Shown here: piece by piece, positions 52,334-61,827 of the stretch | How the letters are laid out: each line of letters opens with the position of its first letter | How positions within the stretch are numbered: the first letter of the stretch is position 1 | Assembly (NCBI GenBank): GCA_947468275.1 | Contig: CANIKO010000005.1 | Span: 1-64,000, forward strand | DNA length: 64,000 bases | DNA from: Bacteroidota bacterium | GTDB taxonomy: Bacteria; Bacteroidota; Bacteroidia; NS11-12g; UBA9320 | Reading direction: 5' to 3' | Translations under genes and position numbers: made by a program | The notes under the pieces: model-generated | What the model was told of the DNA's origin: nothing | Databases searched by the model: none | What the model saw: only the letters and a program-made list of their open reading frames with translations

Positions 52334-55300
52334 ATGCTAAATAAGATAATAAAATTTTCAGTTAAAAACAAATTGGTTATTGGGCTATTTGCAATCGCCC
52401 TAATAATTTATGGTAGTTATGAATTTACCAAATTACCTATAGATGCTGTGCCTGATATTACAAATAACCAGGTGCAGGTAATTACTGTTGCTCCATCTTA
52501 TGGCGCAACAGATATTGAACGACTCATAACTTTTCCTATTGAGTTAGCTAATAGCAATATTTCAGGATTAAAAGAAATACGAAGTTTTTCGCGATTTGGA
52601 TTATCGTTGGTAACCATTGTTTTTAATGATGGAATTGATATTTATTGGGCCCGTCAGCAAGTGGCCGAAAGGATTCAAAAGGTTCAAACTGAGATTCCAG
52701 CGGGAATAGGTAGGATTTCTCTAGGCCCAGTTACCACTGGATTAGGCGAAATTTTTCAATATACAGTAAGAGCTAAAGAAGGATACGAAAATAAATACAA
52801 TGCCATGGAATTACGAACCATTCAAGATTGGATGGTACGTAGACAATTACTTGGTGTAAAAGGAGTAGCCGATGTAAGTAGTTTTGGCGGGAAGTTGAAG
52901 CAATATGAAATTGCAGTGGATCCTAATAAATTAAAATCATTCAATATTACTATTAACGATGTTTTTACTGCACTTGAAAATAATAATCAAAATACAGGTG
53001 GTGCATACATCGAAAAAGGTCCCACGGTTTTATATATACGAAGCGAGGGTTTAGTTGGAAGTTTAGAAGATATAAGAAATATTTTTATTAAAAAAACCAT
53101 TGCAGGTTCTCCCTTGTTGGTGAATGATGTAGCAAGTGTTAAGTTGGGTAGTGCCACGCGTTATGGCGCCATGTGTTATGATGATAAAGGCGAAGTTTCC
53201 GGAGCTGTTGTCATGATGTTGAAGGATGAAAATAGCAGCGAGGTTATAAAAAATGTAAAAGAAAGGGTAGCTCAAATACAAAAAACTTTACCCGAAGGAG
53301 TAATTATTGATCCATTTTTGGACAGAACCAAAATGGTGAATAATGCTATAGGAACAGTTCAAACCAATTTAATGGAAGGAGCCTTGATTGTACTTTTTGT
53401 GCTGATACTATTTCTTGGAAACTTAAGAGCGGGCTTTTTAGTAGCATCCGTTATTCCGCTGGCGATGCTTTTTGCTGTTATCATGATGAACGCTTTCGGG
53501 GTTATCGGAAACCTCATGAGTCTTGGTGCATTGGATTTTGGATTAATTGTAGATGGTTCGGTCTTTATTGTTGAAGCAGTTTTGCATCAACTCACACATA
53601 GTAAGCATTTTAAAAATGTTAATCATCTCTCTCAAGCACAAATGGATGATGAAGTGACTGGAGCCTCTAAAAAAATGGCACGAAGTGTGGTTTTTGGACA
53701 AATAATTATTTTGATTGTTTACCTCCCAACCTTCGCATTGCAAGGCATTGAAGGTAAGATGTTTATGCCAATGGCTCAAACTGTAGCATTTGCTTTATTG
53801 GGAGCATTTATTTTATCACTCACCTATGTTCCAATGATGAGTTCATTGTTGATGAGTAAAACCTTGTCTCATAAAAAAACTTTCTCAGATAAAATGATGG
53901 AGTTTTTTGAAATTCGTTACCAACATACTTTAGAAAAAGTTCTAAAATTTCCGAAAGCTATTGTCATCACCGCGGTTTCATTATTTATAGTTTCGATTGC
54001 AGTACTTTCACAAATGGGGGGAGAATTTATACCGGCTTTGGAAGAAGGAGATTTTGCTGTAGAAACAAGGGTTTTAAACGGAAGTAATTTAAATACAACA
54101 ATTGAATGTACTCAGAAGGCAGCTCATATACTTAAAACCAAATTTCCAGAGGTAATAAAAGTGGTCACTAAAATAGGTAGTGGAGAAATTCCAACCGACC
54201 CTATGCCAATGGAGGCTGCCGATATGATGATTATTTTAAAAAATAAATCAGAATGGAAATCAGCAAAGACATTTAATGAACTCGCTGAAAAAATGACAAC
54301 AGCAGTTTCCGAAGTTCCTGGAGTAACTTTAAGTTTTCAGTTTCCAGTACAAATGCGCTTTAATGAATTAATGACTGGAGCAAAGCAGGATGTGGTTTGT
54401 AAAATATTTGGTGAAAATATGGATACCTTAGCTCGATACGCGTCAAAACTTGGTGAAATTTCGGGTACGGTAGAGGGGACAAAAAATATATATGTTGAAC
54501 CAGTAACCGGCCTACCTCAAATCTTGATTGAATACAACAGAGCAACCATTGCCCAATATGGATTAAATATAAATGATATTAATAGGGTTATAAATACAGG
54601 ACTTGCGGGACAAAGTGCGGGCTTGGTTTATGAAGGTGAAAAACAATTTGATATGGTAGTTCGAATAGAAGGTGAGCAAAGGGAAAATATTGAGGATGTT
54701 AGAAATTTACTTATTCCAACTCCTGACGGAACTCAAATACCATTATATCAATTAGCAAAAGTAGAAATGAAGGAAGGGCCAAATCAAATTCAACGTGAGG
54801 ATGCCAAACGAAGAATAGTCGTTGGTTTTAATGTTCGTGATAGAGATGTTCAAAGCATTGTTGAAGAGCTTCAAAAAAAGGTTGAAACACAGATTAAATT
54901 GCCTGCTGGTTATTATATCACCTACGGGGGAGCCTTTGAAAATTTAAATGCTGCAAAAAAAAGGTTGGGAATTACAGTGCCTGTTTCGCTCTTGTTAATA
55001 TTTATTCTGCTCTATTTTTCTTTCAATTCAGTTAAACAAGGGTTGCTTATTTATTCTGCAATTCCACTTTCTGCTGTAGGAGGAATTTTTGCTTTAGCTT
55101 TGAGAGGTATGCCGTTTAGTATTTCGGCAGGAGTAGGATTTATTGCTTTATTTGGGGTTGCTGTATTAAATGGAATTGTTTTGGTAGCTGAGTTTAACAG
55201 ATTAAAAAACGAAGGTTGGCATGATTTAAAAAAGATAGTATTAATGGGGACAAAAATTAGATTACGCCCGGTATTGATGACTGGATTTGTCGCTTCATTA

Positions 55301-56695
55301 GGTTTTTTGCCTATGGCACTAAGCAATGGTGCAGGGGCTGAAGTTCAACGACCATTGGCTACAGTTGTCATTGGCGGTTTGCTCATTGCAACCTTTCTGA
55401 CTCTATTTGTTTTGCCGGTTCTTTACATCCTATTTGAAGGAATAGGCAAAAAGCAACAAACACTTAGTAAAGCAAAAATCGTCACAACAATTATCATTTT
55501 AATAATTGCAAATTGTCCATCTTCTTTTGCTCAGAAACCTATCTCATTAAATGCGGCAATTGATAGCGCCTTGAAAAATAATTTATCGGTTAAAAACGAA
55601 AAACTTTTTGCGGATTATCAACAAAAATTAAAGGCATCAAAGGCCGACATTCCTCAGACAAATATTACTAGTGAATATGGACAGATTAATAGTTTCTATA
55701 AAGATACAAAGTTCAGTATTGCCCAATCTATAAACTTTCCAAAAGTATATGTTAAACAAAATGAATTAAAACTAGAAAGGTACCAAGGAAGTTTATTAAG
55801 TATTGCAGTTAAGGAATCTGAATTAAAGAAACAGGTGTGTGAGGTGTTTTATATGCTAATTTATTTAAAGCAAAAGGAAACTATTTTAGAACAGAATGAT
55901 AGTGTTTTTTCTGCATTTTTAGAGAAGGCAAGTGTTAGGTTCGCCGAAGGCGAAACCAATATCTTGGAAAAAATAACTGCTGAAACGCAGCGGGGCCATA
56001 TTGCTATTCAATTAAAACAAGTGCAAGCTGATATTGAAATTTCACTTTTGCAATTTCAGTTGTTGCTCAATACTGCCAATTCATTTCTGCCATTAACAAT
56101 AGATTCAAAAATTAAATTGACTTCAATTTTAGATTCATCTTTGGTATACAAACATCCTTCTTTGATGGTGCTGCAAAATAAAAAGAATATCTCAATTGTA
56201 AATACACAACTCGAGATATCGAAGCTGCTACCTAATTTAAGTTTGGGTTATAGTAACATGAGCATTCAAGGAACAGGTGCCGATAATATATTTTACCCTC
56301 GATCAAATAGGTTCAGTTCAGTTCAATTGGGTGTTGGCGTTCCGTTATTTTTTGGTTCTCAAAAAGCAATTATTAATTCATCAAAAACTCTCGAATTGAT
56401 TGCCGAAAATAGTTACAATTATGGCTTAAAAACATTACAAATAGAGTACCAACAGGCATTAAAAAACTATCAGTCAAACAAACTAACCGTGGCCTACTTT
56501 GAAACAACGGCTCTTAAAAATGCGAATTCAATTATTAAAACCGCAAATCAACAATTTTCTAATGGCGACATTAATTATTTAGAATGGACAATGCTAGTAA
56601 ATAATGCCGCTAATATACAAAGTGACTATTGTGATGCATTAAAACAACTTAATTATGTTACCATTCAGTTGAATTATTTAACAAATAAATTTTAA
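52334..56695 (+). CDS. Heavy-metal efflux RND permease fused to a TolC-family domain
   Basis: A 1453-residue fusion. Residues 1-1040 form an HME-type RND permease (helix 4: D401-F-G-x3-D407-G; FPIELANSNISGLKEIRSFS in the periplasmic pore domain). Residues about 1067-1453 form a TolC-type domain (ISLNAAIDSALKNNLSVKNE; VQLGVGVPLFFGSQKAII). Between them, residues 1048-1066 look like a signal peptide: basic residues, a hydrophobic run (IVTTIIILIIANC) and SFAQ. Cleavage there would free an outer-membrane channel from the pump. Fusions of this length are known in Bacteroidota. The adaptor gene follows 18 bp later. Confidence 0.92.
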   Translation: MLNKIIKFSVKNKLVIGLFAIALIIYGSYEFTKLPIDAVPDITNNQVQVITVAPSYGATDIERLITFPIELANSNISGLKEIRSFSRFGLSLVTIVFNDGIDIYWARQQVAERIQKVQTEIPAGIGRISLGPVTTGLGEIFQYTVRAKEGYENKYNAMELRTIQDWMVRRQLLGVKGVADVSSFGGKLKQYEIAVDPNKLKSFNITINDVFTALENNNQNTGGAYIEKGPTVLYIRSEGLVGSLEDIRNIFIKKTIAGSPLLVNDVASVKLGSATRYGAMCYDDKGEVSGAVVMMLKDENSSEVIKNVKERVAQIQKTLPEGVIIDPFLDRTKMVNNAIGTVQTNLMEGALIVLFVLILFLGNLRAGFLVASVIPLAMLFAVIMMNAFGVIGNLMSLGALDFGLIVDGSVFIVEAVLHQLTHSKHFKNVNHLSQAQMDDEVTGASKKMARSVVFGQIIILIVYLPTFALQGIEGKMFMPMAQTVAFALLGAFILSLTYVPMMSSLLMSKTLSHKKTFSDKMMEFFEIRYQHTLEKVLKFPKAIVITAVSLFIVSIAVLSQMGGEFIPALEEGDFAVETRVLNGSNLNTTIECTQKAAHILKTKFPEVIKVVTKIGSGEIPTDPMPMEAADMMIILKNKSEWKSAKTFNELAEKMTTAVSEVPGVTLSFQFPVQMRFNELMTGAKQDVVCKIFGENMDTLARYASKLGEISGTVEGTKNIYVEPVTGLPQILIEYNRATIAQYGLNINDINRVINTGLAGQSAGLVYEGEKQFDMVVRIEGEQRENIEDVRNLLIPTPDGTQIPLYQLAKVEMKEGPNQIQREDAKRRIVVGFNVRDRDVQSIVEELQKKVETQIKLPAGYYITYGGAFENLNAAKKRLGITVPVSLLLIFILLYFSFNSVKQGLLIYSAIPLSAVGGIFALALRGMPFSISAGVGFIALFGVAVLNGIVLVAEFNRLKNEGWHDLKKIVLMGTKIRLRPVLMTGFVASLGFLPMALSNGAGAEVQRPLATVVIGGLLIATFLTLFVLPVLYILFEGIGKKQQTLSKAKIVTTIIILIIANCPSSFAQKPISLNAAIDSALKNNLSVKNEKLFADYQQKLKASKADIPQTNITSEYGQINSFYKDTKFSIAQSINFPKVYVKQNELKLERYQGSLLSIAVKESELKKQVCEVFYMLIYLKQKETILEQNDSVFSAFLEKASVRFAEGETNILEKITAETQRGHIAIQLKQVQADIEISLLQFQLLLNTANSFLPLTIDSKIKLTSILDSSLVYKHPSLMVLQNKKNISIVNTQLEISKLLPNLSLGYSNMSIQGTGADNIFYPRSNRFSSVQLGVGVPLFFGSQKAIINSSKTLELIAENSYNYGLKTLQIEYQQALKNYQSNKLTVAYFETTALKNANSIIKTANQQFSNGDINYLEWTMLVNNAANIQSDYCDALKQLNYVTIQLNYLTNKF

Positions 56696-56713
56696 CAATA
56701 AAAATAAATAAAA

Positions 56714-57853
56714 ATGAAAACGAATAAATTAATAGTATTTCTGCTTGCCACAATGCTCATGGCTTGTGGCAATAAAAAAAATGCAAAATCCCAATCGAGT
56801 GCTTCTTTGTCATATGACACTGTAATACTAACGAATGCACAGCTAAAAAATTCTGGAATAGAAATTGGAAAAATTGCACTAATGCCTATTTCATCCATCT
56901 TAAAACTCAATGGAAAAATAGATGTTCCACCTCAAAATATGATATCAGTGAGTATGCCATTAGGGGGTTATTTAAAATCAACAAAACTTTTGCCAGGTAT
57001 GCCAATTAGTAAAGGTGAAATAATTGCTACAATGGAAGACCAGCAATACATTCAGTTGCAACAGGAATATTTGACCATTAAAACAAAATTGGAATATACC
57101 GAAGCTGAATTTTTAAGACAAAAAGAATTAAATAAAAGTAAGGCTAGCAGCGATAAAGTATTTCAACAAACAGAAATGGAGTATAAAACTCAAAAAATAA
57201 ATTTAAGTTCCTTGGCTGAAAAATTGAAATTAATTAATATAAATCCTAAAACACTTTCAGAAAATAATTTATCAAAAAGTATAAATATTTATGCGCCCAT
57301 CAATGGCTTTGTTTCTAAAGTAAATGTGAATATTGGGAAATTTGTAAATCCCTCAGATATTTTGTTTGAATTGGTAAATCCTGAAGATATTCATTTGAAT
57401 TTAAAAGTATTTGAAATGGATTTGAACAAACTTGCAATAGGCCAAAAGGTAGTCACCTTTACGAATAGTCAGCCTGATAAGAAATATAACTGTGAGATTA
57501 TTCTAATCAGTAAAGATTTGTCAATTGAAGGAATAGCTGAGGTACATTGTCATTTTCAGAATTACGACAAAATACTTATTCCTGGAATGTATATGAATGC
57601 AGAAGTGGAAATTGTAACAACTAATGCTTCCGTAATTCTCAATGATGGCATAGTTAGTTTTGAAAACAAGCAGTTTGTTTTTGAGGTAACAGACGATACG
57701 CATTATTTGATGAGAGAGATAACTACTCAAATAAGCCAAAATGGGTTCACACAGATTGCATTTGTTGATAAAGGAGATTTTAGTAATAAAACTTTTGTTA
57801 CCAAAGGAGCCTATACGCTATTGATGAAGATGAAAAATACAGAGGAAGAATAG
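56714..57853 (+). CDS. RND efflux periplasmic adaptor (CusB/CzcB-like), lipoprotein
   Basis: A 379-residue adaptor with lipoprotein signal LATMLMACGNKKN (Cys at residue 18). Lipoyl-type halves appear as VSMPLGGYLKSTKLLPGMPI and YAPINGFVSKVNVNIGKFVN, with a helical hairpin between and a beta-barrel after. It joins the RND-TolC fusion product upstream. It is the middle gene of a fusion-adaptor-TonB receptor unit. Confidence 0.92.
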   Translation: MKTNKLIVFLLATMLMACGNKKNAKSQSSASLSYDTVILTNAQLKNSGIEIGKIALMPISSILKLNGKIDVPPQNMISVSMPLGGYLKSTKLLPGMPISKGEIIATMEDQQYIQLQQEYLTIKTKLEYTEAEFLRQKELNKSKASSDKVFQQTEMEYKTQKINLSSLAEKLKLININPKTLSENNLSKSINIYAPINGFVSKVNVNIGKFVNPSDILFELVNPEDIHLNLKVFEMDLNKLAIGQKVVTFTNSQPDKKYNCEIILISKDLSIEGIAEVHCHFQNYDKILIPGMYMNAEVEIVTTNASVILNDGIVSFENKQFVFEVTDDTHYLMREITTQISQNGFTQIAFVDKGDFSNKTFVTKGAYTLLMKMKNTEEE

Positions 57854-57866
57854 GCTGCCTCATGAC

Positions 57867-57899
57867 AACTTTCCCGAAGTCTAATACTTTGGGAAAGTT
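57867..57899 (+). terminator. Intergenic hairpin between adaptor and TonB-receptor genes
   Basis: AACTTTCCCGAAGT (57,867-57,880) pairs with ACTTTGGGAAAGTT (57,886-57,899), a 14-bp stem with one G-T pair and a 5-nt loop. There is no T-run after it, so it may attenuate or stabilise the mRNA end rather than terminate fully. Confidence 0.45.
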
Positions 57900-57949
57900 T
57901 GATTGGGTGGTATAATTTGTATTTTTACAGTTGGTCTTATTTCTTTGAT

Positions 57950-60151
57950 ATGACAAAGCTAAAAATAATAGTATTGTTTCTTTTGGGAATAAATACATTA
58001 AAAGCACAAAATATATTAAAAGCTAAAGTTACAAATGCCGCCACCAATGAGCCATTGGCAGGAGCAACTGTGTATTTAAAACCTTCAAAAATTGGCGGAG
58101 TAGCTGATGAAGAAGGTGTGATAACCCTGTTTAATATTCCAAATGGAAAGCAAATACTAGCATGGCGAATTGTAGGTTATGAAACCCGCTATGATACTTT
58201 AAATTTTCCTCTTTCAAATTCTGATACTTTTAAGATTTACCTGCAATCACTGGATGAGGAAATGGAAGAAATAGAAATTTCATCTACCCGTAGCAGCCGA
58301 AGTATTAAGGATATTCCAACCCGTGTGGAATACATTGCAGGAGAGGAGTTGGAAGAAAAAGGAAATATGAAACCCGGCGATATCAGGATGCTTTTGGCTG
58401 AAAGTACCGGTATTCAAACTCAGCAAACTTCGGCCACTAGCGCCAATGCAAGTATAAGGATACAAGGGTTGGATGGGCGATATACCCAAATTTTAAAAGA
58501 TGGTTTTCCTTTATATTCAGGCTTTTCGGGTGGGTTGGGATTATTGCAAACTCCGCCCTTGGATTTGAAACAAGCTGAGGTTATTAAAGGTTCCAGTTCT
58601 ACATTGTATGGTGGAGGTGCAATTGCAGGTATGGTAAATTTAATTTCAAAAACCCCAACAGATGGAGGGGAGTTGAGGGTGTTTTTGAATGGAACCAGCG
58701 CAAAAGGTTTGGATATAAACACCTTCTATTGTAAAAGAAAAGGGAAGTTTGGATTTACAGTTTATGCAGCCCGAAATAGTAACGCCGCTTTTGATCCATC
58801 AGGAATAGGGCTAACGGCTATCCCAAAATTTGAACGATACACGTTTAATCCCAGAGTATATTTTTACCCAAATAAAAATACGAAAATTATGTTTGGAGTA
58901 ACGGGTGTGACAGAAGAAAGAAAGGGAGGGAATGTTTCGTTAATAAACGGCGATATTGGGATTCCCGAAAGGTACTTTGAGAATAATTCAACCAAAAGAA
59001 TTTCTACACAATTACATACCGAAAATAAAACCAAAAATGGAGGAGTAATCAATTTTAAAAACAGTGTTGCTTTTTTTGATAGGGAATTAACCACTAATAA
59101 TTATGGGTTTAGCGGTAAGCAAACCAATTCATTTTCGGAATTAAGCTATTTAAAAGCTTCAAAAAAACTGGAATGTATTGGCGGGTTAAATGTCTGGACT
59201 GAAAATTTTAAACACGATAATTTATCCTCTTATAATTTGGATTATATACAAAATACTATTGGTGCATTTGCCCAAAATACATGGAAAGCTGCAAAGAAAT
59301 TAACGGTTGAAAGTGGTTTAAGAGTTGACCATGTTGTAGATTTTGGAACTGTGTTGCTGCCTCGCCTCTCACTTTTATATAAACAAAATCCTGCATTGAC
59401 CTATCGCTTAGGTGGTGGAATGGGTTACAAAGCGCCAACCATTTTTACCGAAGCAACTGAACGGATTCAGTATCAAAATTTGCAGCCAATTTCAAAAAAA
59501 GTAAATAGCATGGAAAAAAGCTATGGTTTAAACGGTGATATCAACTATCGATTTTATTTATCGCATAATAAATTATCGTTTAATGTAAACCAGTTATTTT
59601 TTTATACTAGAATTAATTCACCGCTGCTGCTTAATTACCATTTTGCTCCCTGGTCTTATAATGAATTGTTGAATTCTAACGGACACATTGATACCAAGGG
59701 TGGTGAAACCAATATAAAAGTTGGGTTTGGTGATTTTAAACTATTTTTAGGTTATACCTTTACTCATACCGATTTGCATACTGATTCGGGATTAAAAAGA
59801 ATGCCATTAACCCCCAAACACAGACTTAACACAGTTTTGATGTATGAGATAGAAGGAAAATGGAAAGTAGGTTTGGAAGGGTATTATTTTGGTAAGCAAA
59901 CTTTGAGTGATGGGAAAATCGGCAAAGACTATTGGATTTGCGGGTTTATGGTAGAAAAATTGTGGGAGAAATTTTCGGTATTTATCAATTTTGAAAACTT
60001 CCTGGATGCCCGTCAAACCAGGTTTGATACTATATATACAGGAACATTAAGCAATCCAAATTTTAGAGATATTTATGCGCCATTGGATGGATTTGTGGTA
60101 AATGGCGGGATTAAGTATTTCCCGTTTGGGGATGCTTGTTGTAAGAAGTAG
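57950..60151 (+). CDS. TonB-dependent receptor with carboxypeptidase-regulatory-like domain
   Basis: A 733-residue outer-membrane receptor. Signal peptide ends INTLKAQ; a CarboxypepD-regulatory-like domain follows (residues about 21-105), then a plug (IPTRVEYIAGEELEEKG, IRIQGLDGRYTQILKDGFPL) and a 22-strand type barrel ending in an aromatic strand. A CC near the end (DACCKK) is unusual. The start at ATG 57,950 is chosen because it gives a signal peptide. Placed 97 bp after the adaptor, it may be part of metal handling; the substrate is unknown. It would be powered by a TonB such as that at 32,648. Confidence 0.88.
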   Translation: MTKLKIIVLFLLGINTLKAQNILKAKVTNAATNEPLAGATVYLKPSKIGGVADEEGVITLFNIPNGKQILAWRIVGYETRYDTLNFPLSNSDTFKIYLQSLDEEMEEIEISSTRSSRSIKDIPTRVEYIAGEELEEKGNMKPGDIRMLLAESTGIQTQQTSATSANASIRIQGLDGRYTQILKDGFPLYSGFSGGLGLLQTPPLDLKQAEVIKGSSSTLYGGGAIAGMVNLISKTPTDGGELRVFLNGTSAKGLDINTFYCKRKGKFGFTVYAARNSNAAFDPSGIGLTAIPKFERYTFNPRVYFYPNKNTKIMFGVTGVTEERKGGNVSLINGDIGIPERYFENNSTKRISTQLHTENKTKNGGVINFKNSVAFFDRELTTNNYGFSGKQTNSFSELSYLKASKKLECIGGLNVWTENFKHDNLSSYNLDYIQNTIGAFAQNTWKAAKKLTVESGLRVDHVVDFGTVLLPRLSLLYKQNPALTYRLGGGMGYKAPTIFTEATERIQYQNLQPISKKVNSMEKSYGLNGDINYRFYLSHNKLSFNVNQLFFYTRINSPLLLNYHFAPWSYNELLNSNGHIDTKGGETNIKVGFGDFKLFLGYTFTHTDLHTDSGLKRMPLTPKHRLNTVLMYEIEGKWKVGLEGYYFGKQTLSDGKIGKDYWICGFMVEKLWEKFSVFINFENFLDARQTRFDTIYTGTLSNPNFRDIYAPLDGFVVNGGIKYFPFGDACCKK

Positions 60152-60154
60152 ATT

Positions 60155-60266
60155 TTTAACACGGAGGCACGGAGGGCAATAAGAAGCACTGAGAAAAAAA
60201 TAGGTTTCAATAAAATGAAATCAAATACTCATTGAAACTCTATGTTCTTAGTGCCTCCGTGTTAAA
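60155..60266. repeat. Inverted repeat between convergent genes (CACGGAGGCAC type)
   Basis: Perfect 16-bp outer arms, TTTAACACGGAGGCAC at 60,155-60,170 and its complement at 60,251-60,266, enclose a second pair of 8-bp arms (GTTTCAAT at 60,204, ATTGAAAC at 60,231). It fills the gap between the TonB-receptor and gpsA, ending at the base before the gpsA stop. Similar elements occur in many Bacteroidota genomes. It may act as a bidirectional terminator. Confidence 0.75.
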
Positions 60267-61259
60267 TTAATCTATGTTATTCTCTAGTTTTTCCAAAGCT
60301 TCCCTCAAGATTGCATTTTCATACACAACACTATGCGCAAATTCAAGAATTGGCATATTTACATTATACTTTTTATTGAGTTCAAAAATAGTTTTGGCGG
60401 CATAATAGCCTTCGGCAATCATGTTCATTTCAAACTGGGCAGCTTTTGCTGAATAGCCCTTCCCAAGCATGCTTCCAAAAGTCCGGTTGCGGCTAAACTG
60501 AGAATAAGCCGTTACTAATAAATCTCCTAAATAAGCAGAATCTTTAATGTCTCGTTTAATTGGATGAACCACATCAATAAACCGTTTTATTTCGCGAATA
60601 GCATTGGAAATAAGTACGGCTTGAAAATTGTCGCCGCAGCCCATTCCGTGGCATATACCGCAAGCCATGGCATACACGTTTTTTAGCACGGCGCTATATT
60701 CTGTTCCATAAATATCGTCCGAAATATTGGTTTTAATATATCGGTTATTTAAAAGTAATTGAATCTTAGAAGCAGTAGTTTCAGATTCAGAAGCCACCGT
60801 TAAATAGGAGAGTTTTTCAAAAGCTACTTCCTCCGCGTGGCAAGGACCTGCAATTACACCAATATCGCTTCGGCTTAAATTGTATTTGGTTTCAAAATAT
60901 TCCCCAACAATTTGGCCGGTTTGCGGAACCAACCCCTTAATGGCCGAAACCACTATTTTATTATTAAAACTATCGGCATCGGTATTTTTTAATGCATCTT
61001 CCAAAAAAGCTGCTGGAATAACAAAAAGTATAATATCTGATGACTTAATGACTTTATTGATGTCGACAGTTGGATTTACTTTTTCGGTATGAATTTCAAC
61101 CGATGAAATATAATTGGGATTGTGTTTGTGTTGGAGGATATGATCCACCGTATCTTGGCTTCTAAGCCACCAATGGATGGATTTATTTTGCTCGTTGTCG
61201 GTTAGTATTTTAACCAAAGCCGTGGCCCAGCTTCCTCCACCTATCACACCTATTTGCAT
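60267..61259 (-). CDS. gpsA: Glycerol-3-phosphate dehydrogenase [NAD(P)+]
   Basis: GpsA reduces dihydroxyacetone phosphate to sn-glycerol 3-phosphate for phospholipid synthesis. The protein has 330 residues and starts with the NAD(P)-binding GVIGGGSWATALVKIL, followed by VSAIKGLVPQ, IAGPCHAEEV, the catalytic YSAVLKNVYAMACG lysine region and LGDLLVTAYSQFSRNRTFG. The gene is a single unit, divergent from hicBA. Confidence 0.96.
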   Translation of the reverse strand: MQIGVIGGGSWATALVKILTDNEQNKSIHWWLRSQDTVDHILQHKHNPNYISSVEIHTEKVNPTVDINKVIKSSDIILFVIPAAFLEDALKNTDADSFNNKIVVSAIKGLVPQTGQIVGEYFETKYNLSRSDIGVIAGPCHAEEVAFEKLSYLTVASESETTASKIQLLLNNRYIKTNISDDIYGTEYSAVLKNVYAMACGICHGMGCGDNFQAVLISNAIREIKRFIDVVHPIKRDIKDSAYLGDLLVTAYSQFSRNRTFGSMLGKGYSAKAAQFEMNMIAEGYYAAKTIFELNKKYNVNMPILEFAHSVVYENAILREALEKLENNID

Positions 61260-61322
61260 GGGACGAATTTAATTTTTTTTCAATTCTCTTGATAAAAAAA
61301 TAACCAACGATAGTTTTTTTAC

Positions 61323-61330
61323 TAAATTTG
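61323..61330 (+). promoter_or_regulatory. Bacteroidota -7 box abutting hicB
   Basis: TAAATTTG matches TAnnTTTG and ends 5 nt before the hicB ATG; a leaderless or near-leaderless mRNA is predicted. Confidence 0.45.
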
Positions 61331-61335
61331 AATTA

Positions 61336-61554
61336 ATGAAAACAATACATCTTAAAAATGTTGTTTGGGAAGAAGGTCAGTATTTTGTTGCCCAATGCTT
61401 AAATGTGGAAGTATCAAGCTTTGGAAATACAAAAGAAGAAGCATTGAAAAATTTGGAAGAAGCGTTGAGTCTGTATTTTGAAGATGAGTCTGGAGATACA
61501 TTGCAGGAAATAAACCGGCCTGAAATTATTGATACAGAGTTTCAATATGCCTAA
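61336..61554 (+). CDS. hicB: HicB-family antitoxin
   Basis: A 72-residue HicB protein: VVWEEGQYFVAQCLNVEV, then SSFGNTKEEALKNLEEAL, the RNase-H-like partial fold typical of HicB. It lacks a separate DNA-binding domain. It is paired with a HicA gene, with overlapping ends (ATGCCTAA, 8 bp). The order antitoxin-toxin is the reverse of the classical hicAB but common in this phylum. Confidence 0.9.
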   Translation: MKTIHLKNVVWEEGQYFVAQCLNVEVSSFGNTKEEALKNLEEALSLYFEDESGDTLQEINRPEIIDTEFQYA

Positions 61555-61759
61555 ACTCTTTTCATCTTTACACATTCTTGAAATATTGGAACTTCATGGG
61601 TTTAGGTTTGTGTCGCAAAAAGGCAGTCATGTAAAATACAGAAAACCCGGAAACCCAACCTTAACCGTTATAGTTCCGGTAGGAAGAAAGGAAATTCCGG
61701 TTGGTACCTTTCGTTCTATACTTAAACAATCTCAATTGGCGGCTAAAGATTTTGAGTAG
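61547..61759 (+). CDS. hicA: HicA-family mRNA interferase toxin
   Basis: A 70-residue HicA-type toxin with a double-stranded-RNA-binding-like fold. The catalytic His is H28 in VSQKGSHVKYRK; KEIPVGTFRSILKQSQL follows. The chosen start, ATG at 61,547, overlaps hicB and gives MPKLFSSLHILEILELHGF; an upstream ATG in the same frame would add six residues. It cuts mRNA when free from HicB. Confidence 0.9.
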   Translation: MPKLFSSLHILEILELHGFRFVSQKGSHVKYRKPGNPTLTVIVPVGRKEIPVGTFRSILKQSQLAAKDFE

Positions 61760-61827
61760 CAGTGGTTAGTAATAATACCTAACAAAAACCGTTAAAAGAA
61801 CCCAAACTTTTACCCAATTTTATAACC

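Noticed and set aside
57911-57919. TATAATTTG before the TonB-receptor gene as a promoter
   Set aside because: The spacing between TA and TTTG is one base too long for the consensus, and the gene may be served by read-through from upstream.
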